Source: Asterias amurensis (lineage: Eukaryota; Echinodermata; Asteroidea; Forcipulatida; Asteriidae). Taken from it: DNA of 64,000 nucleotides. Shown one piece after another: positions 21,561 to 33,168 of the stretch. Made by a program: the position numbers and the translations under genes. Below the pieces are notes generated by a model. It was given only the letters and a program-made list of their open reading frames with translations. It ran no database searches and was not told where the DNA came from. The stretch's first letter is position 1. Every line of letters begins with the position of its first letter. The stretch is taken from contig NC_092660.1 of assembly GCF_032118995.1 (NCBI RefSeq), positions 18,524,501-18,588,500 of the forward strand, written 5' to 3'.

Positions 21561-22445
21561 ACAGGCTACGTGCAGCTACGCTATACGGTCCGCTTCACTT
21601 CACTTCAATTCAATTCAATTCAATTCAATTCAATTCAATTCAAGTTAACATTTATTTCATTCTCACTTGGGTAGCTTTGACCCGCTTCATTTCGCACCAC
21701 TTCTCAAACCCCTTTCCAGTCGATTTTTTCTTGACTTTGCAGTCTTGATGTAGAAGAGTGAAACTTTCACTGTGGTGTCAGTTTTACTCTTTTGAAAGTC
21801 TTTCGAGAGTGAAAGTCAATCTGTGTCACTCTTTTTGAGTGAAATTTGGACTCTAAAATAATAGAGTTGAAAGTACCCGTCTTTCACTCTAAAAAGAGAA
21901 GCTGCCACAACATGGCTCTTTGCAAGAGTGGTACGGTGGAAAAAACGAGTGATTTTCCACTCGTTTGACAAATATTTCCCATTTAAAAGCACTACGACAT
22001 TGGCAATTTCGTAGTGCCGAATAAAAATTGCTGCCTGGCACACTTTCAATATGAAAAAAAATCCCCCCGCCCCGTTTTGAAAAATCCTGGATCCGCCCCT
22101 GGCATGGCATAACCTCCAGTGATGCCGGGCTGAAAACTTAAACTAAAATGTGACGTAAGATATTCGGGCTATGGAAAAACCCAGCTAACCGTATCACTCA
22201 AAATTGGAGAGATTTAAAGTTAATCAAAAAGATTGTTATTTAATTAGGGACCAATCGATTTTTTTAATTTAAAAATAAATCCTAAGCATTTAAAAAATTA
22301 TATCTGAAAGCTTTAGTTTTAAATCTTAAAATGGATTAGTCCCTGACTATAATCCTTTTAAATCCCTCCCATTTAGAGTTCGTATTCACTTATTGGTCGT
22401 TGTATTTCATGATAGATTGTTTTCTCCAGAGCTAGACATGTACCT

Positions 22446-22801
22446 ATACACTCTAAAAACTAAAGAGTTGAATCCAACACTTGCATGAGTTCGGTGAGTG
22501 ACTAAACTTTGAAAGTGTTGGATCCAGCGTTGTGTTTGTTAAAAACTAGCAATTTAAATTGTTGATCCAACGCAAAAAGGGTTAATTCGACAATTTAAGT
22601 GTTATTTCAACATTTCTAAAACAAAATCCTTTGAATTGTTGGATCAGCTTTTTAAAAGTTAAACTGGCACTTAAATTGTTGACCGAATACCTTAAAATGC
22701 TAGATTTAACATATAAAATGCTGGATACAACACTTTCAAAGTGTAGTCACTCACCGAACTCATGCAAGTGTTGGATTCAACTCTTTAGTTTTTAGAGTGT
22801 A
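22446..22801. repeat. TA-flanked inverted-repeat element (unit B copy)
   Basis: Same element and length as 10379-10734. Confidence 0.75.
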
Positions 22802-23462
22802 GTTTCTGAGCAGACCTTCTTTTGTCGTAAACATTGGGGAAAAACCTGTAGGATTTGACTAGCTTGTTCATTATCAAGTGTGAGTTGTATTTTTTTTTTC
22901 AACATTGATGACTTTTGTTTGTTTAAATTGCACCTTTCTAATTTTATCCGAAACCATTTAGTTTACAATTCGTGTATATACTTTCTCACTGCTGTTGCCA
23001 TTTTGTTTATCAATAAAATGACAAAACACGTTGATTCCATTGTTTTCTAATCAAATAATTATTTTATGCCCGTTGCATTTTCTACGGAACCCTGGAACTA
23101 ACTTGTTGAGATCTGAGATAGTTATATATTGCAGGATGATGACATCATAAACTTGAGATGGCGACATCTCGGGATGAAGATATCTTGAACTTTGATTGGT
23201 ATCTTTAAAAAAATATTGTATCTTCTTCTTCCACCTTCAAAAGATTGAAGATTTTACACGCACTGCGTGTGTGCGCATGGGTTGGTTTGAGGTAAAACAT
23301 GAACTATTGTGCCAGGTGCAGTTAGAATTACCTGTACTGTACAGGTGCGAGTAAAAAGCTGGAGATGAGGTTACTTCAGCCAGAGTTTTAGTAATACAGG
23401 CCTATTATACACAGACAGCATTTCCACGAAAGTGAACGGCTTGCGTCTACCCCGTGACCGGG

Positions 23463-23906
23463 TCGGTCGAGTTGGTCTTTGAAAAGCGTTCTGTAACCGT
23501 TTGCTATAAAATGCATAATGGGTAGAAAGATGTAGAATACAATGATCTACACAAATGACCCTGCGCATATATTTCTGCGCCTTGAACACCCAGCAGGGTA
23601 GTTCCGTGCGCATTTCAAGTCTTATTTTTATTATATTATTATATCCCTCGAAATTGCGTGGTTTTCTTTTTACCTCGTCGACTATTCACGGTCGGCCATT
23701 TATGGGAGTCAAATTTTTGACATGGCCGACCGTGTTTAGTTCGCGACGTAAAAGAAAAACCGTGCAATTTTTAGTCATACTTGTGTGGATCATTTATCTA
23801 TTCTGCTCTTAAAACATCTTCCTAACCACCATATGCATTTCATAACAAACGGCTTCAAACGCTTTTTATAGACCAACTCGTCCGATCCAAGGCAACGTGT
23901 TCCCTT
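23463..23906. repeat. TTAA MITE, interrupted (unit B copy)
   Basis: Paralogous to 11405-11848. Confidence 0.7.
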
Positions 23907-24220
23907 AAGCACACGAAACGGTAACCGTAAATCGGCTGTTAAATGGAAGGGATTACAAAGTTAATCCAAAGGATTGTAAATAGGGACCAAACCATTTTTA
24001 GATTTAAAATTAATTGAACTCATTGTTCCTGTATTTTGAACGATCCAACGGAACGCACGCGGAACTGTATAGCCGATGTCGTCGTATCGGACACGGCCTT
24101 TAATAGTAATACGCTGGTCGGTCTCATTCTTCGTGAACTCGATCAATTGAATTATCTATTGACCCTTTCTGTGTGGAGCTGTATTTATGGTAGTTTGTCA
24201 TCGTCGTATGGCCACTTACG

Positions 24221-24372
24221 CCGTCAAGTTTAGTGGGGACGTAACACCGAGGGAATACTATAATACTTCTCTGCTACTTTAGACAAGATGTGCTTTTTGA
24301 GCCATCATGTCGTTATCCATAAATCTCACTTTTTTCCAGAAGCCTGAACCTTCAGGAACAGTCAAAAACTAA
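24221..24372 (+). pseudogene. Orphan GNAT promoter and start-codon relic (unit B)
   Basis: Same relic as 12163-12314, with ATG at 24307 followed by only about 21 codons. Shared by all three units, so older than the duplication. Confidence 0.7.
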
Positions 24373-24625
24373 ATTTGGTCGCGACTTTTTGCGACTTTGG
24401 AAAAATATTCAATTTTGAATTTATGTACCCCTTTGAGAGACGCCTGTTTTTGACTCAACCACCTGTATGACGGGTGCGTGTGTCAGCGGTCATATTGCTC
24501 TGTTCAGAATCAAAGAAAGGCCACCATTTATGAGTACCGCTTTTGGAAACCTTTATGACAACACACTTTGCATCGCAAAAATTTCTCATCATTTTTTCTT
24601 TGATATGCCTATGGTTAGACAAAAG

Positions 24626-25791
24626 AAAATTAAAAAAATTGTAGGCACTTGCCCTACGCATATTAGTAGTTATAATAAAACTACTGCCGACCACTCACGA
24701 CATAGGACTATGATGACGTCATAGACATTTTAAACCATTACCATCGAATTCTTCGTATCCGAAAACCCCTTACAACCATTTTTCATCATAAATATTTTTA
24801 GCTGTTTCGTAGCGAAGCGCAGCGAAACAGCTCTTGTTTTTGTTAAAGTTTTTTTTATTATTTTTTTTATTTGTCTGTTTCAGTACTCGCAATTTTTTGA
24901 ATAGTTCCTAAAGAGCAATTGCAATGAAACTTTCAGGGATTGAAGGTTATGGTGCAATGATGATCCTAAAGCAATGACGTCATGATGACGTCATAACCGG
25001 TCACGTGACGTCATCTTAAAGGTGTTTTATGTTAAATGTTTGAAAATTTATAACAAATCAGCCAAAAGAGACCGTAGGTTTCTGTTTGCGGGATTGCGGA
25101 GGGATAAATTAGGTCTTCATTTTGTTTTCTGTGCGTGACCTCACATGACCTCTACTTCCGGTCGAAACCGGAAGTGGCCCTCTAATTCAAAATTGGCAAA
25201 AGATATGAAGTTGCTTTTAACGATGTTAGTGCCTGGCAAGAGTGGGCAGTTCAAAAAAAATACCAATGACGTCACAAAATGCAACAGCGCCCTCTAGCGG
25301 CAGGTTGAAAACTTGTCAAAATGGACTTTTTGAAGATGTGTGTGGTGAAACTTTTTGTAATCACTTCAAATTTTACACACACGTTAACTGTCAGGCAGCC
25401 ATCATATGTGTGAAGTTTCAGATCAATGACGTCATCGGGGGTTACGTGACGCGGCATTAAAGGTGCACTTTTTGAACTAATATAACTCCCTTAGTAATTA
25501 TGCGATCATGTTGAAACTTGATAGGTTGTTGGATATTAACAAGTTCTTAGGAAATGTGAAATGACGTCATGATGACGTCATCACAAGATTTTTTATGATT
25601 TTTTTCAATTTTTGCACCTTTAACACATAAATAGCTATCTGAACATGGTATAATCCAAAATATTTTTGTATTTATGCCACATTGGGCAAATTGGTTTGAA
25701 TAACCAACAAATTTAAAACTCTGTTGAGAAATTTGAAAATTTTAATGACGAAACAGCTCTGCATTTGTGCACAAATGCAATTTAGCTCTAG
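24626..25791. mobile_element. Unit B-specific insertion, Helitron-like 3' end, CRE-rich
   Basis: Absent from units A and D. The right end has a perfect hairpin (GCATTTGTGCACAAATGC, 25761-25778), then nine bases, then CTAG followed by T (25788-25792). This is the arrangement of a Helitron 3' terminus. The left end is not resolved. An inverted repeat AGCTGTTTCG/CGAAACAGCT lies at about 24800-24833. Eight copies of TGACGTCA are scattered inside. No ORF of helicase type exists, so it would be non-autonomous. A different element class is possible. Confidence 0.5.
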
Positions 25792-26073
25792 TTAAATATA
25801 ATTGTTATCAAAAATATGGTGAAATGTATTTTGGCGCACTTTGATTCAATTCTGGCTCACTGTGCGCCGGTCGGTCTCGACACATTAATGTTTGTGTGCA
25901 CTCGATCTATTAAACATGATCCCATAGTTATCGTCACAGTTGGACTCATCCAAAATGTCATGATATTATAATTATGTAGTCGTGTTCCACCAGTTGCTTT
26001 CCAGTACAATATGCATCTTGACCCTTTCTGTGTGGAGCTGTATTTATGGTTGTTTTTTATCGTCGTGTCAATT

Positions 26074-26219
26074 CAACTGTACGCCGTCAATATATAGTGG
26101 CGACGACACCGAGGGAATACTATAATACTTCTCTGCTATTTTGGACAACTGTACGCCGTCAATATATAGTGGCGACGACACCGAGGGAATATACTATAAT
26201 ACTTCTCTGCTATTTTGGA
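26074..26219 (+). promoter_or_regulatory. Promoter-proximal tandem repeat, 2 units
   Basis: Two 74-bp units before the alpha gene of unit B. The flank upstream ('TTGGACTCATCCAAAATG') is the one normally found before beta genes, so the alpha gene here stands behind a beta-type upstream region. Confidence 0.7.
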
Positions 26220-26245
26220 CCAGATCTGCTTGTTGATGATCCATC

Positions 26246-26845
26246 ATGTCGTTATCCATTCGCTGTCTGCACACTCGACCGGACCTAATCGTCTCGTGCT
26301 CGAAGCTTTTGAAGAGCGTCTGGCCCTGTTCAAGGGTTGAGCGTCTGCAGCATTTGGAGAACGAGAACTGCACTGGGTTCCCGTGTTCGTTAGTTCTCAT
26401 TGACCATAGAGAGAACCGGCCAGATTCCGTAATCGGACATTTGCGGATTGTTCCGGTAAAGTTCCCGATTCAACCGAAAAGCGTGTATCTTGAGGCAGGT
26501 TGTGTAGACAAATCCAGACAAATGGAGGGATTGTACAAACAAATGCTGAGTTTTGCCGACAAATATGCGTCTGAAACCTTGGAGTGTCAACAGATCTTTG
26601 GGTGGATTTTCAAAGATTTGATCCCGTTACTCAAAAGTATAGGGTGTGTTGAATGCCCCGACTTTACGGTCCGAGCAGTTGGAGCTAATGCACTGGAACC
26701 ATTTGGCACCCCGAGGTTTTGGACCAAAGACACACCGCCCCCTGACAACTGGAAGTTCGCCCCCGATGGTTCCATCATAACGAAGGACGCCTTGCTGAAT
26801 ACGGTCATGATAAAGAAAACTTGTGGAACCAAGATGGAACTTTGA
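26246..26845 (+). CDS. NAA80-like: Array GNAT (NAA80-like), class alpha, unit B
   Basis: 199 aa, intronless. Alpha features: 'HLRIVPVKF', loop Q-M-E-G-L-Y, 'LSFADKYAS'. The helix 4 segment is unique: 'DLIPLLKSIGC' (124-134), so the catalytic-position pair is L-L. It is the most distinct of the array copies in exactly the part predicted to contact substrate. Confidence 0.85.
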   Translation: MSLSIRCLHTRPDLIVSCSKLLKSVWPCSRVERLQHLENENCTGFPCSLVLIDHRENRPDSVIGHLRIVPVKFPIQPKSVYLEAGCVDKSRQMEGLYKQMLSFADKYASETLECQQIFGWIFKDLIPLLKSIGCVECPDFTVRAVGANALEPFGTPRFWTKDTPPPDNWKFAPDGSIITKDALLNTVMIKKTCGTKMEL

Positions 26846-27764
26846 CTTTTTTTTACTTGCAGCCCCCCCCCCCCCCCACACACACACACACTATACATTG
26901 TAGCTGTGAAGTGACGTACATTTTCACCTGTGGGCTATCGACTTTGGCCGTGTAGTTATATGCTTGGAGTTTAAACCCATCAAACAAAATGGAACATTCA
27001 ACCTCGGTGATTTCATCTCAATCAAAGCCATGAGTTTTGGCCCTGAGTGCGGGATGCTGGTTGCTTGACAAGATGGCTGCATCGCAATAAGAAATGCTGT
27101 ATAGAACAGCTACCTGAGCGGAATGTTTTCAACGGAAATGGTATTTTAACTTGTTTATAATGCACCTGATCATCATTTTAATGTAATTTTTATATGGTAC
27201 ACTTCTGAATTTTTCGCAATTATCGACTAAAACATCAGGCACCAACCTAAAGGTTTTGAAAAACTAAAAACACTTATGCCGTTGACGGCGCGAGTCAAAG
27301 GACAATGCCGCTGACGTCATCTCTGGGAGTTTGCTTTGTTATACCTCCACGCTGTAACAAAGTGGCTTTACAAATTGGAGCTCCCAACTATGACGTTTTG
27401 AGAGTGATTACGTAACGGGGCTTTTAGAGAATTTTTTAGGACAATAAGAGAATTTTCCTGGGGCCTACACATGCCTCCAGCTCCTGCTCTATTGAACATA
27501 ACATGAATATGTATAGCGTTTAACAAAGACAACGGTCCGAGTAGGGTGGAGCCTTCAGTATCCAACTTGTGATTGGGCGTTGGCAAGATCTGGACGTGCT
27601 ACGGTGCTTTGAACGTGTAAAACGAATGATCACTAGTTGGACTCATCCAAAATGTCATGATATTATAATTATGTAGTCGTGTTCCACCAGTTGCTTTCCA
27701 GTACAATTGTATCTTGACCCTTTCTGTGTGGAGCTGTATTTATGGTTGTTTTTCATCGTCGTGT
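26846..27764. other. Spacer between GNAT alpha and beta (unit B)
   Basis: Poly(C)/(CA)n tract followed by the conserved GNAT 3' flank, as in unit A. No gene. Confidence 0.5.
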
Positions 27765-27899
27765 CAACTGTACGCCGTCTGGCGACGACACCAAGGGAAT
27801 ACTATAATACTTCTCTGCTATTTTGGACAACTGTACGCCGTCAATATATAGTGGCGACGACACCGAGGGAATATACTATAATACTTCTCTGCTATTTTG
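27765..27899 (+). promoter_or_regulatory. Promoter-proximal tandem repeat, 2 units
   Basis: A short first unit ('CGCCGTCTGGCGACGACACC') and one full 74-bp unit before the beta gene. Confidence 0.7.
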
Positions 27900-27927
27900 G
27901 ACAAGATCTGCTTGTTGATGATCCATC

Positions 27928-28527
27928 ATGTCGTTATCCATTCGCTGTCTGCACACTCGACCGGACCTAATCGTCTCGTGCTCGAAGCTTTTGAAGAGCG
28001 TCTGGCCCTGTTCCAAGGTTGAGCGTCTGCAGCATTTGGAGAACGAGAACTGCACTGGGTTCCCGTGTTCGTTAGTTCTCATTGACCATGGAGAGAACCG
28101 GCCAGATTCCGTCATCGGACATTTGCGGACTATTCCGGTAAAGTTCCCGATTCAACCGAAAAGCGTGTATCTTGAGGCAGGATGTGTAGACAAATCCAGA
28201 CAAATGGAGGGATTGTTAAAACAAATGCTGAAATTTGCCGACAAATATGCGTTTGAAACCTTGGAGTGTCAACAGATCTTTGGGTGGATTTTCAAAGATT
28301 TTAACCCGTTATTCAAAAGTGTAGGGTGGGTTGAATGCCCCGACTTTACGGTCCGAGCAGTTGGAGCTAATGCACTGGAACCATTTGGCACCCCGAGATT
28401 TTGGACCAAAGACACACCGCCCCCTGACAACTGGAAGTTCGCCCCCGATGGTTCCATCATAACGAAGGACGCCTTGCTGAATACGGTCATGATGAAGAAA
28501 ACTTGTGGAACCAAGATGGAACTTTGA
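27928..28527 (+). CDS. NAA80-like: Array GNAT (NAA80-like), class beta, unit B
   Basis: 199 aa, intronless. Beta features: 'HLRTIPVKF', Q-M-E-G-L-L, 'NPLFKSVGW'. Differs from 15033 at single residues (Lys30, Asn39, Met189). The same loss of loop Gly/Ala and of the 'FY' Tyr applies. Confidence 0.85.
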   Translation: MSLSIRCLHTRPDLIVSCSKLLKSVWPCSKVERLQHLENENCTGFPCSLVLIDHGENRPDSVIGHLRTIPVKFPIQPKSVYLEAGCVDKSRQMEGLLKQMLKFADKYAFETLECQQIFGWIFKDFNPLFKSVGWVECPDFTVRAVGANALEPFGTPRFWTKDTPPPDNWKFAPDGSIITKDALLNTVMMKKTCGTKMEL

Positions 28528-29329
28528 CTTTTTTTACTTGCAGCCCCCCCCCCCCCCCCCACACACACACACTATACATTGTAGCTGTGAAGTGACGTAC
28601 ATTTTCACCTGTGGGCTATCGACTTTGGCCGTGTAGTTATATGCTTGGAGTTTAAACCCATCAAACAAAATGGAACATTCATCCTCGGTGATTTCATCTC
28701 AATCAAAGCCATGAGTTTTGGCCCTGAGTGCGGGATGCTGGTTGCTTGACAAGATGGCTGCATCGCAATAAGAAATACTGTATAGAACAGCTACCTGAGC
28801 GGAATGTTTTCAACGGAAATGGTATTTTAACTTGTTTATAATGCACCTGATCATCATTTTAATGTAATTTTTATATGGTACCTCCACGCTGTAACAAAGT
28901 GGCTTTACAAACTGGAGCTCCCAACTATGACGTTTTGAGAGTGATTGAGTAACGGGGCTTTTCGCGAATCTCTCAGAAAAGCGCTGGATAAGGATATTCA
29001 AAATGATTGGTTATTTTTTTTACCAATTGAAATTGAAATTGAAATTTATAATCATATGACTCGATTTCCTTATTCATTGAAAACACTTTAAGTGAAATTC
29101 AGCAAAGTTCACGACTTGACATTTTCGTTCAAGCAGATCTTTAACATTCGTGTATAACCTGCCCAAACAATTGTCAGATTATGTACGCTTGCAGCTGATT
29201 TTTTATATTTTTTTGTTTTCCACCAAGAAAGTATGCTATTGTTTTACGTATTATCATCTTACTGGTTCTTAATTTGATAAAGGCTGGCTGGTCCTGATTG
29301 TTTGGCACGTTGCATTGGATTGTGCACGT
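28528..29329. other. Intergenic downstream of GNAT beta (unit B)
   Basis: Same content as 15633-16429; no gene. Confidence 0.45.
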
Positions 29330-30295
29330 TGTGCTATATAAACGGCGTTTGAAAGCGTTCGTTTGTTGGAAGGGTGCTTTAGAAGTATAATAATCCACAC
29401 AAATGCTTCAAGATTGTGTGGTTTTCCTTTTACTTCGTGAATGTACACGGTCCACTGATTTGCAAAACCAAAATGTTGACTCGACAAAATACTGGACCGA
29501 CTTTGGATTCGGCTTTAGGCTAGCTTTGCCCGCGGTTGTTTTGACAATTGCGCGTGCCGTGCGCATGCGTAGGCTCAGACGAGCGGATGGAGCCTGAAAC
29601 CGAATCAAAAGCCGAAGCCGTCTTTTCGAGAAGGGCCGTAGTTCACGAAATAAAACGAAAACCACAAAATTTCGAGGCATATTAATATGTGAATCTTTAT
29701 GTTCTACAACTCAGTACATGTATATTCATTACATAACAAACGCTGCCATACGCTTTCTGTAGCCCAAAGCGCCCAATCCAAGGCGTTTATGTATGTGTAT
29801 GGCTTGATATTATGTTATTGTTCACCCGGAACTTAAAGAAGGCACTTTGACTGACACGTTTGGTAGTTGTTAAAGACCAGTTTATTCTCACTTCTTGTAT
29901 CCCAACATAATTATGCATAAATGTGAAAATTTTGGCTCAATGGTCATCGAATTGATGCAAGCAAATAGTGGAAGAAAAAAACACCCTCGTTGCACCAAAA
30001 TTGGTGTGCTTTCAGATACATAAATAAACTACCTCAGCTGAAGTATTTCATTATTAGAATGACACATTAATAACCTACTAATTTTGCTTTTTACCCATAC
30101 ACCGATGTGTGTTAGCAATGTTTTGTATACTCAGTACTTTCCCGAGTCATGTGGAAAAAAATATCACAGGCATAATTATTACTCGGGTGGCCGGGAGTTT
30201 ACCTCTTTCTCCAAAACTTACCAAGTAAGTTTGTATGCTTTTATAACACTTGTTTTAAGTAATTACCAATAGTGTCCAGTTCCTTTAAAGAGTCT
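29330..30295. repeat. Nested MITE block (unit B copy)
   Basis: Paralogous to 16430-17385: degenerate TTAA palindrome with nested 'AAAGGGCC' element, then a TTAA-type MITE with a SINE tail inside. Confidence 0.7.
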
Positions 30296-30573
30296 TTTCG
30301 AAACCTTGTCGAGTCGGCTTTCATCTTAAGCGGCTCTGTCCATCTTTCTGACTCTCAGCAATAAAAAGCGTACATTTTGTGAAACTTGCTGACGGAGCCA
30401 AAGCCAGAGCCAAACCCGCGGTTTCGACAAGACACTTTTTAATTAGCCTTTGGACATGAATGGTTTCAGGCTTATCTTGATTTTTATATCCGACAATATT
30501 ACACAATAATTCCTTTGTTCTATGTAATTCACTGTTCACTTTCTTATGTAATATTGATGTTAACCAACATTAA

Positions 30574-30956
30574 AGGAACACGTTGCCTTGGATCGGTCGA
30601 GTTGGTCTTTGAAAAGCGTTTGTAACCGTTTTTTATAAAATGCATATGGGTAGAAAGATGTTGTAAAAGTAGAATACAATGATCCACACAAACATGCCTC
30701 GAAATTGCGTGGTTTTCCTTTTACCTCGTCGACTAACACGTCGGCCATTTATGGGGGTCAAAATTTTGACTCCCATAAATGGCCGACCATGTTAGTTCGC
30801 ACAGTAGAAGGAAAACCATGCAATTTCGAGGCAAACTTGTGTGGATCATTGTATTCTACTTTCAAAACATCTTTCCAACCATATGCATTATATAAAAAAA
30901 CGGTTACAAACGCTTGTGTTTTGACCAACTCGTCCGATCCAAGGCAACGTGTTCCT
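30574..30956. mobile_element. Clean TTAA MITE insertion (383 bp)
   Basis: Flanked by TTAA at 30570-30573 and 30957-30960. Unit D reads 'CCAACATTAACTACATGCC' with a single TTAA at the same place, and unit A has the same single TTAA. The insertion therefore came after the units split and shows a TTAA target duplication. Ends AGGAACACGTTGCCTTGG / CCAAGGCAACGTGTTCCT. Confidence 0.93.
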
Positions 30957-30960
30957 TTAA

Positions 30961-31500
30961 CTACATGCCTGGTGGCGACAAGTTTTGTAAACCGACATTA
31001 AATATAGATGCCTGTTGGTTACTTGAATGATTTGATGTAAACCGTTATTAACTTTGTATATGGTAGTTATTTTAATACAGGGGCTAAACATTATGCAGAC
31101 ATTCTTTAAACGTATTTGTGATAGTGGCGCCGTTATAGTTTGCAGCAACACCATGTTTTAGTAGATGACATTATTTTTAGGATTACACAAAGTTTACTCA
31201 AATTTTAAATTGGCATGCGGTGATTTACTATGTGGTCATCTTTTACTAGATTATATTACTTCATGCACATCCTATTTTATTTTGCATGATTAATCCTTAT
31301 TAAAATATGCAGATATTATGTTATACTATTTGCTATATTTGATAAAAATATTTTTCTTTCAGCCCAGATTTTGTATTAACTTCTCATGAGGCCTAGTCTA
31401 CCACACACGACCTCAACAAAGCTTATTGAGGAGGGAGGTTTCAGTCGGAATCCATCTTAAATCCACCCCTTACGTCAATGTGTTCCAGTGGTTAGACTAT
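30961..31500. other. End of unit B and two junctions
   Basis: 30961-31352 matches 61854-62247. It is then joined to sequence matching 19503-19650 or 63338-63490, and that in turn joins the SRCR cluster near 31500. About 1.1 kb that includes the SRCR terminal exon and one tRNA-like sequence is missing. No gene in this stretch. Confidence 0.65.
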
Positions 31501-31604
31501 GGAACTATGAAAACTTCCAATAACTTACCAGTGCGCTATGCGCTATAATAAGAAGTCTATGGTGGCCCTGAAGGGACATCGCATATCGCAAACGTGTGCG
31601 CATA

Positions 31605-31730
31605 CGTATGCAATGTCGTGAAACAATTCGCGAATATGTGCGCAGACGTATGCAATGTCGTGAAACAATTCGCGAATATGTGCGCAGACGTATGCAATGT
31701 CGTGAAACAATTCGCGAATATGTGCGCAGA
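31605..31730. repeat. 42-bp tandem repeat, 3 units
   Basis: Unit begins 'CGTATGCAATGTCGTGAAAC' and includes 'AATTCGCGAATATGTGCGCA'. Two-unit versions lie at 38549-38632 and 41006-41089. Because 42 is a multiple of 3 it keeps open frames on the minus strand, which are repeat artefacts. It lies in SRCR introns. Confidence 0.9.
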
Positions 31731-31798
31731 CGTATGACACTGGGTGACGGATATGCGCTATAATAAGAAGTCACTGCTACTATTATTATGCTATACTA

Positions 31799-32173
<375 letters not shown>

Positions 32174-32234
32174 CTATAATAAGAAGTCACAGTTACTTTT
32201 ATTATGCTATACTACCACATTTCCAATACATTAC

Positions 32235-32469
32235 CAGTGACACCATTACACACAACACCAGCATTCTCATCATGGTTGCAATTATGCATCCCAATCCCAC
32301 TATGTGTGCACCCTACGAGCGTTGTATCGCTCCCGATACACGCGACATCATCCAGGAGTATCTCTCCATTCCCCCGGCCGAAGCGAGCCTCGGTTGTAGC
32401 CTCCAGGGCCTCGCTGAAGCCGAGCTGACGGCACGTCACGCTAGCGTCGACTAGGTCCCAGCTGTCGTC
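32235..32469 (-). pseudogene. SRCR half-exon, type B, 5' third replaced
   Basis: 3' two-thirds of an SRCR exon ('[16 protein letters not shown]' to 'VVCNGVTG', donor G|GTAATG). Directly upstream in transcription, at codon DD, the exon is cut by (GGACT)n (32470-32491) and the S cassette. The normal acceptor and first cysteine are missing. Confidence 0.8.
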
Positions 32470-33130
32470 GGACTGGACTGGACTGGACTGGCTATACAGT
32501 CACTCAAAAACCCAAACTTCAATCCTATTATTGCAGGTACAACTTAGGAATCGTTACATGTATTTCACTTTCGCTGGTCTGTTGTATACGATAAATGGTG
32601 TGGCATTTTATTCTTTTGTTGTCAGCCTACTCCTCACGGCAGCGTGCGTAGAGTCAAAGATACTATCTTTGGTAGAGTGTAATTCCTTTTAGATTCAGTC
32701 ACCCGGACGATGTCCCGCAGAGCGCACAGGCCTACTTTATATTATCAACACATCTCCTCCTTTTGTCATTTAAACTAACAGGAACAGGCAGAGTTAATGA
32801 GCTCAGTTTACAACGCGTTGCAACGGCCAACAACGCGTTGTGGAAATAAATTACCAAACTTCATTTTTACAACGCCTGCCAACGCCTCTGCAACGCGTTG
32901 GCTTATTTTGATACGGCGCCTTAATGGTGTTGTTAAAGTTGTGGTTGTTGTTATTGTTGTTTTATTGTATTGTTGTTGTTGTAAGGACCACGCCCCACCA
33001 AATGCACACCTCGTACCCCTCCCCTTGCAAATAATACCATCCTTCATTTTTTTTTTAACTACTTGCTAAAATGGAAAGTCACAGGCCTCTGTTGAAAAGC
33101 TATTGAAGCTGGACTGGACTGGACTGGACA
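32470..33130. repeat. (GGACT)n-bordered S cassette, copy 1
   Basis: Microsatellite at 32470-32491, unique core 32492-33105, microsatellite at 33106-33129. It replaces about 115 bp of SRCR exon plus acceptor and rejoins intron sequence at 'CACCATTGGTGACACTGGG'. The core includes CAACGCGTTG palindromes (32812-32900) and a GTT-rich stretch (32935-32985). ORFs 32797-33069 and 32808-33047 are low-complexity. Copies: 34282-34955, 36530-37208, 39517-40078 (truncated), 41972-42634, 43384-44045. Confidence 0.88.
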
Positions 33131-33168
33131 CCATTGGTGACACTGGGTGACGGATATGCGCTATAATA

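Noticed and set aside
31505-31774. ORF with 'RIVSRHCIRLRTYS' repeats
   Set aside because: Product of the 42-bp tandem repeat; no start context and intronic location.
32797-33069. ORFs in the S cassette (also 34614, 36862, 42298, 43706)
   Set aside because: Low-complexity Val/Cys-rich stretch from the GTT repeat; conserved only as part of the duplicated cassette.
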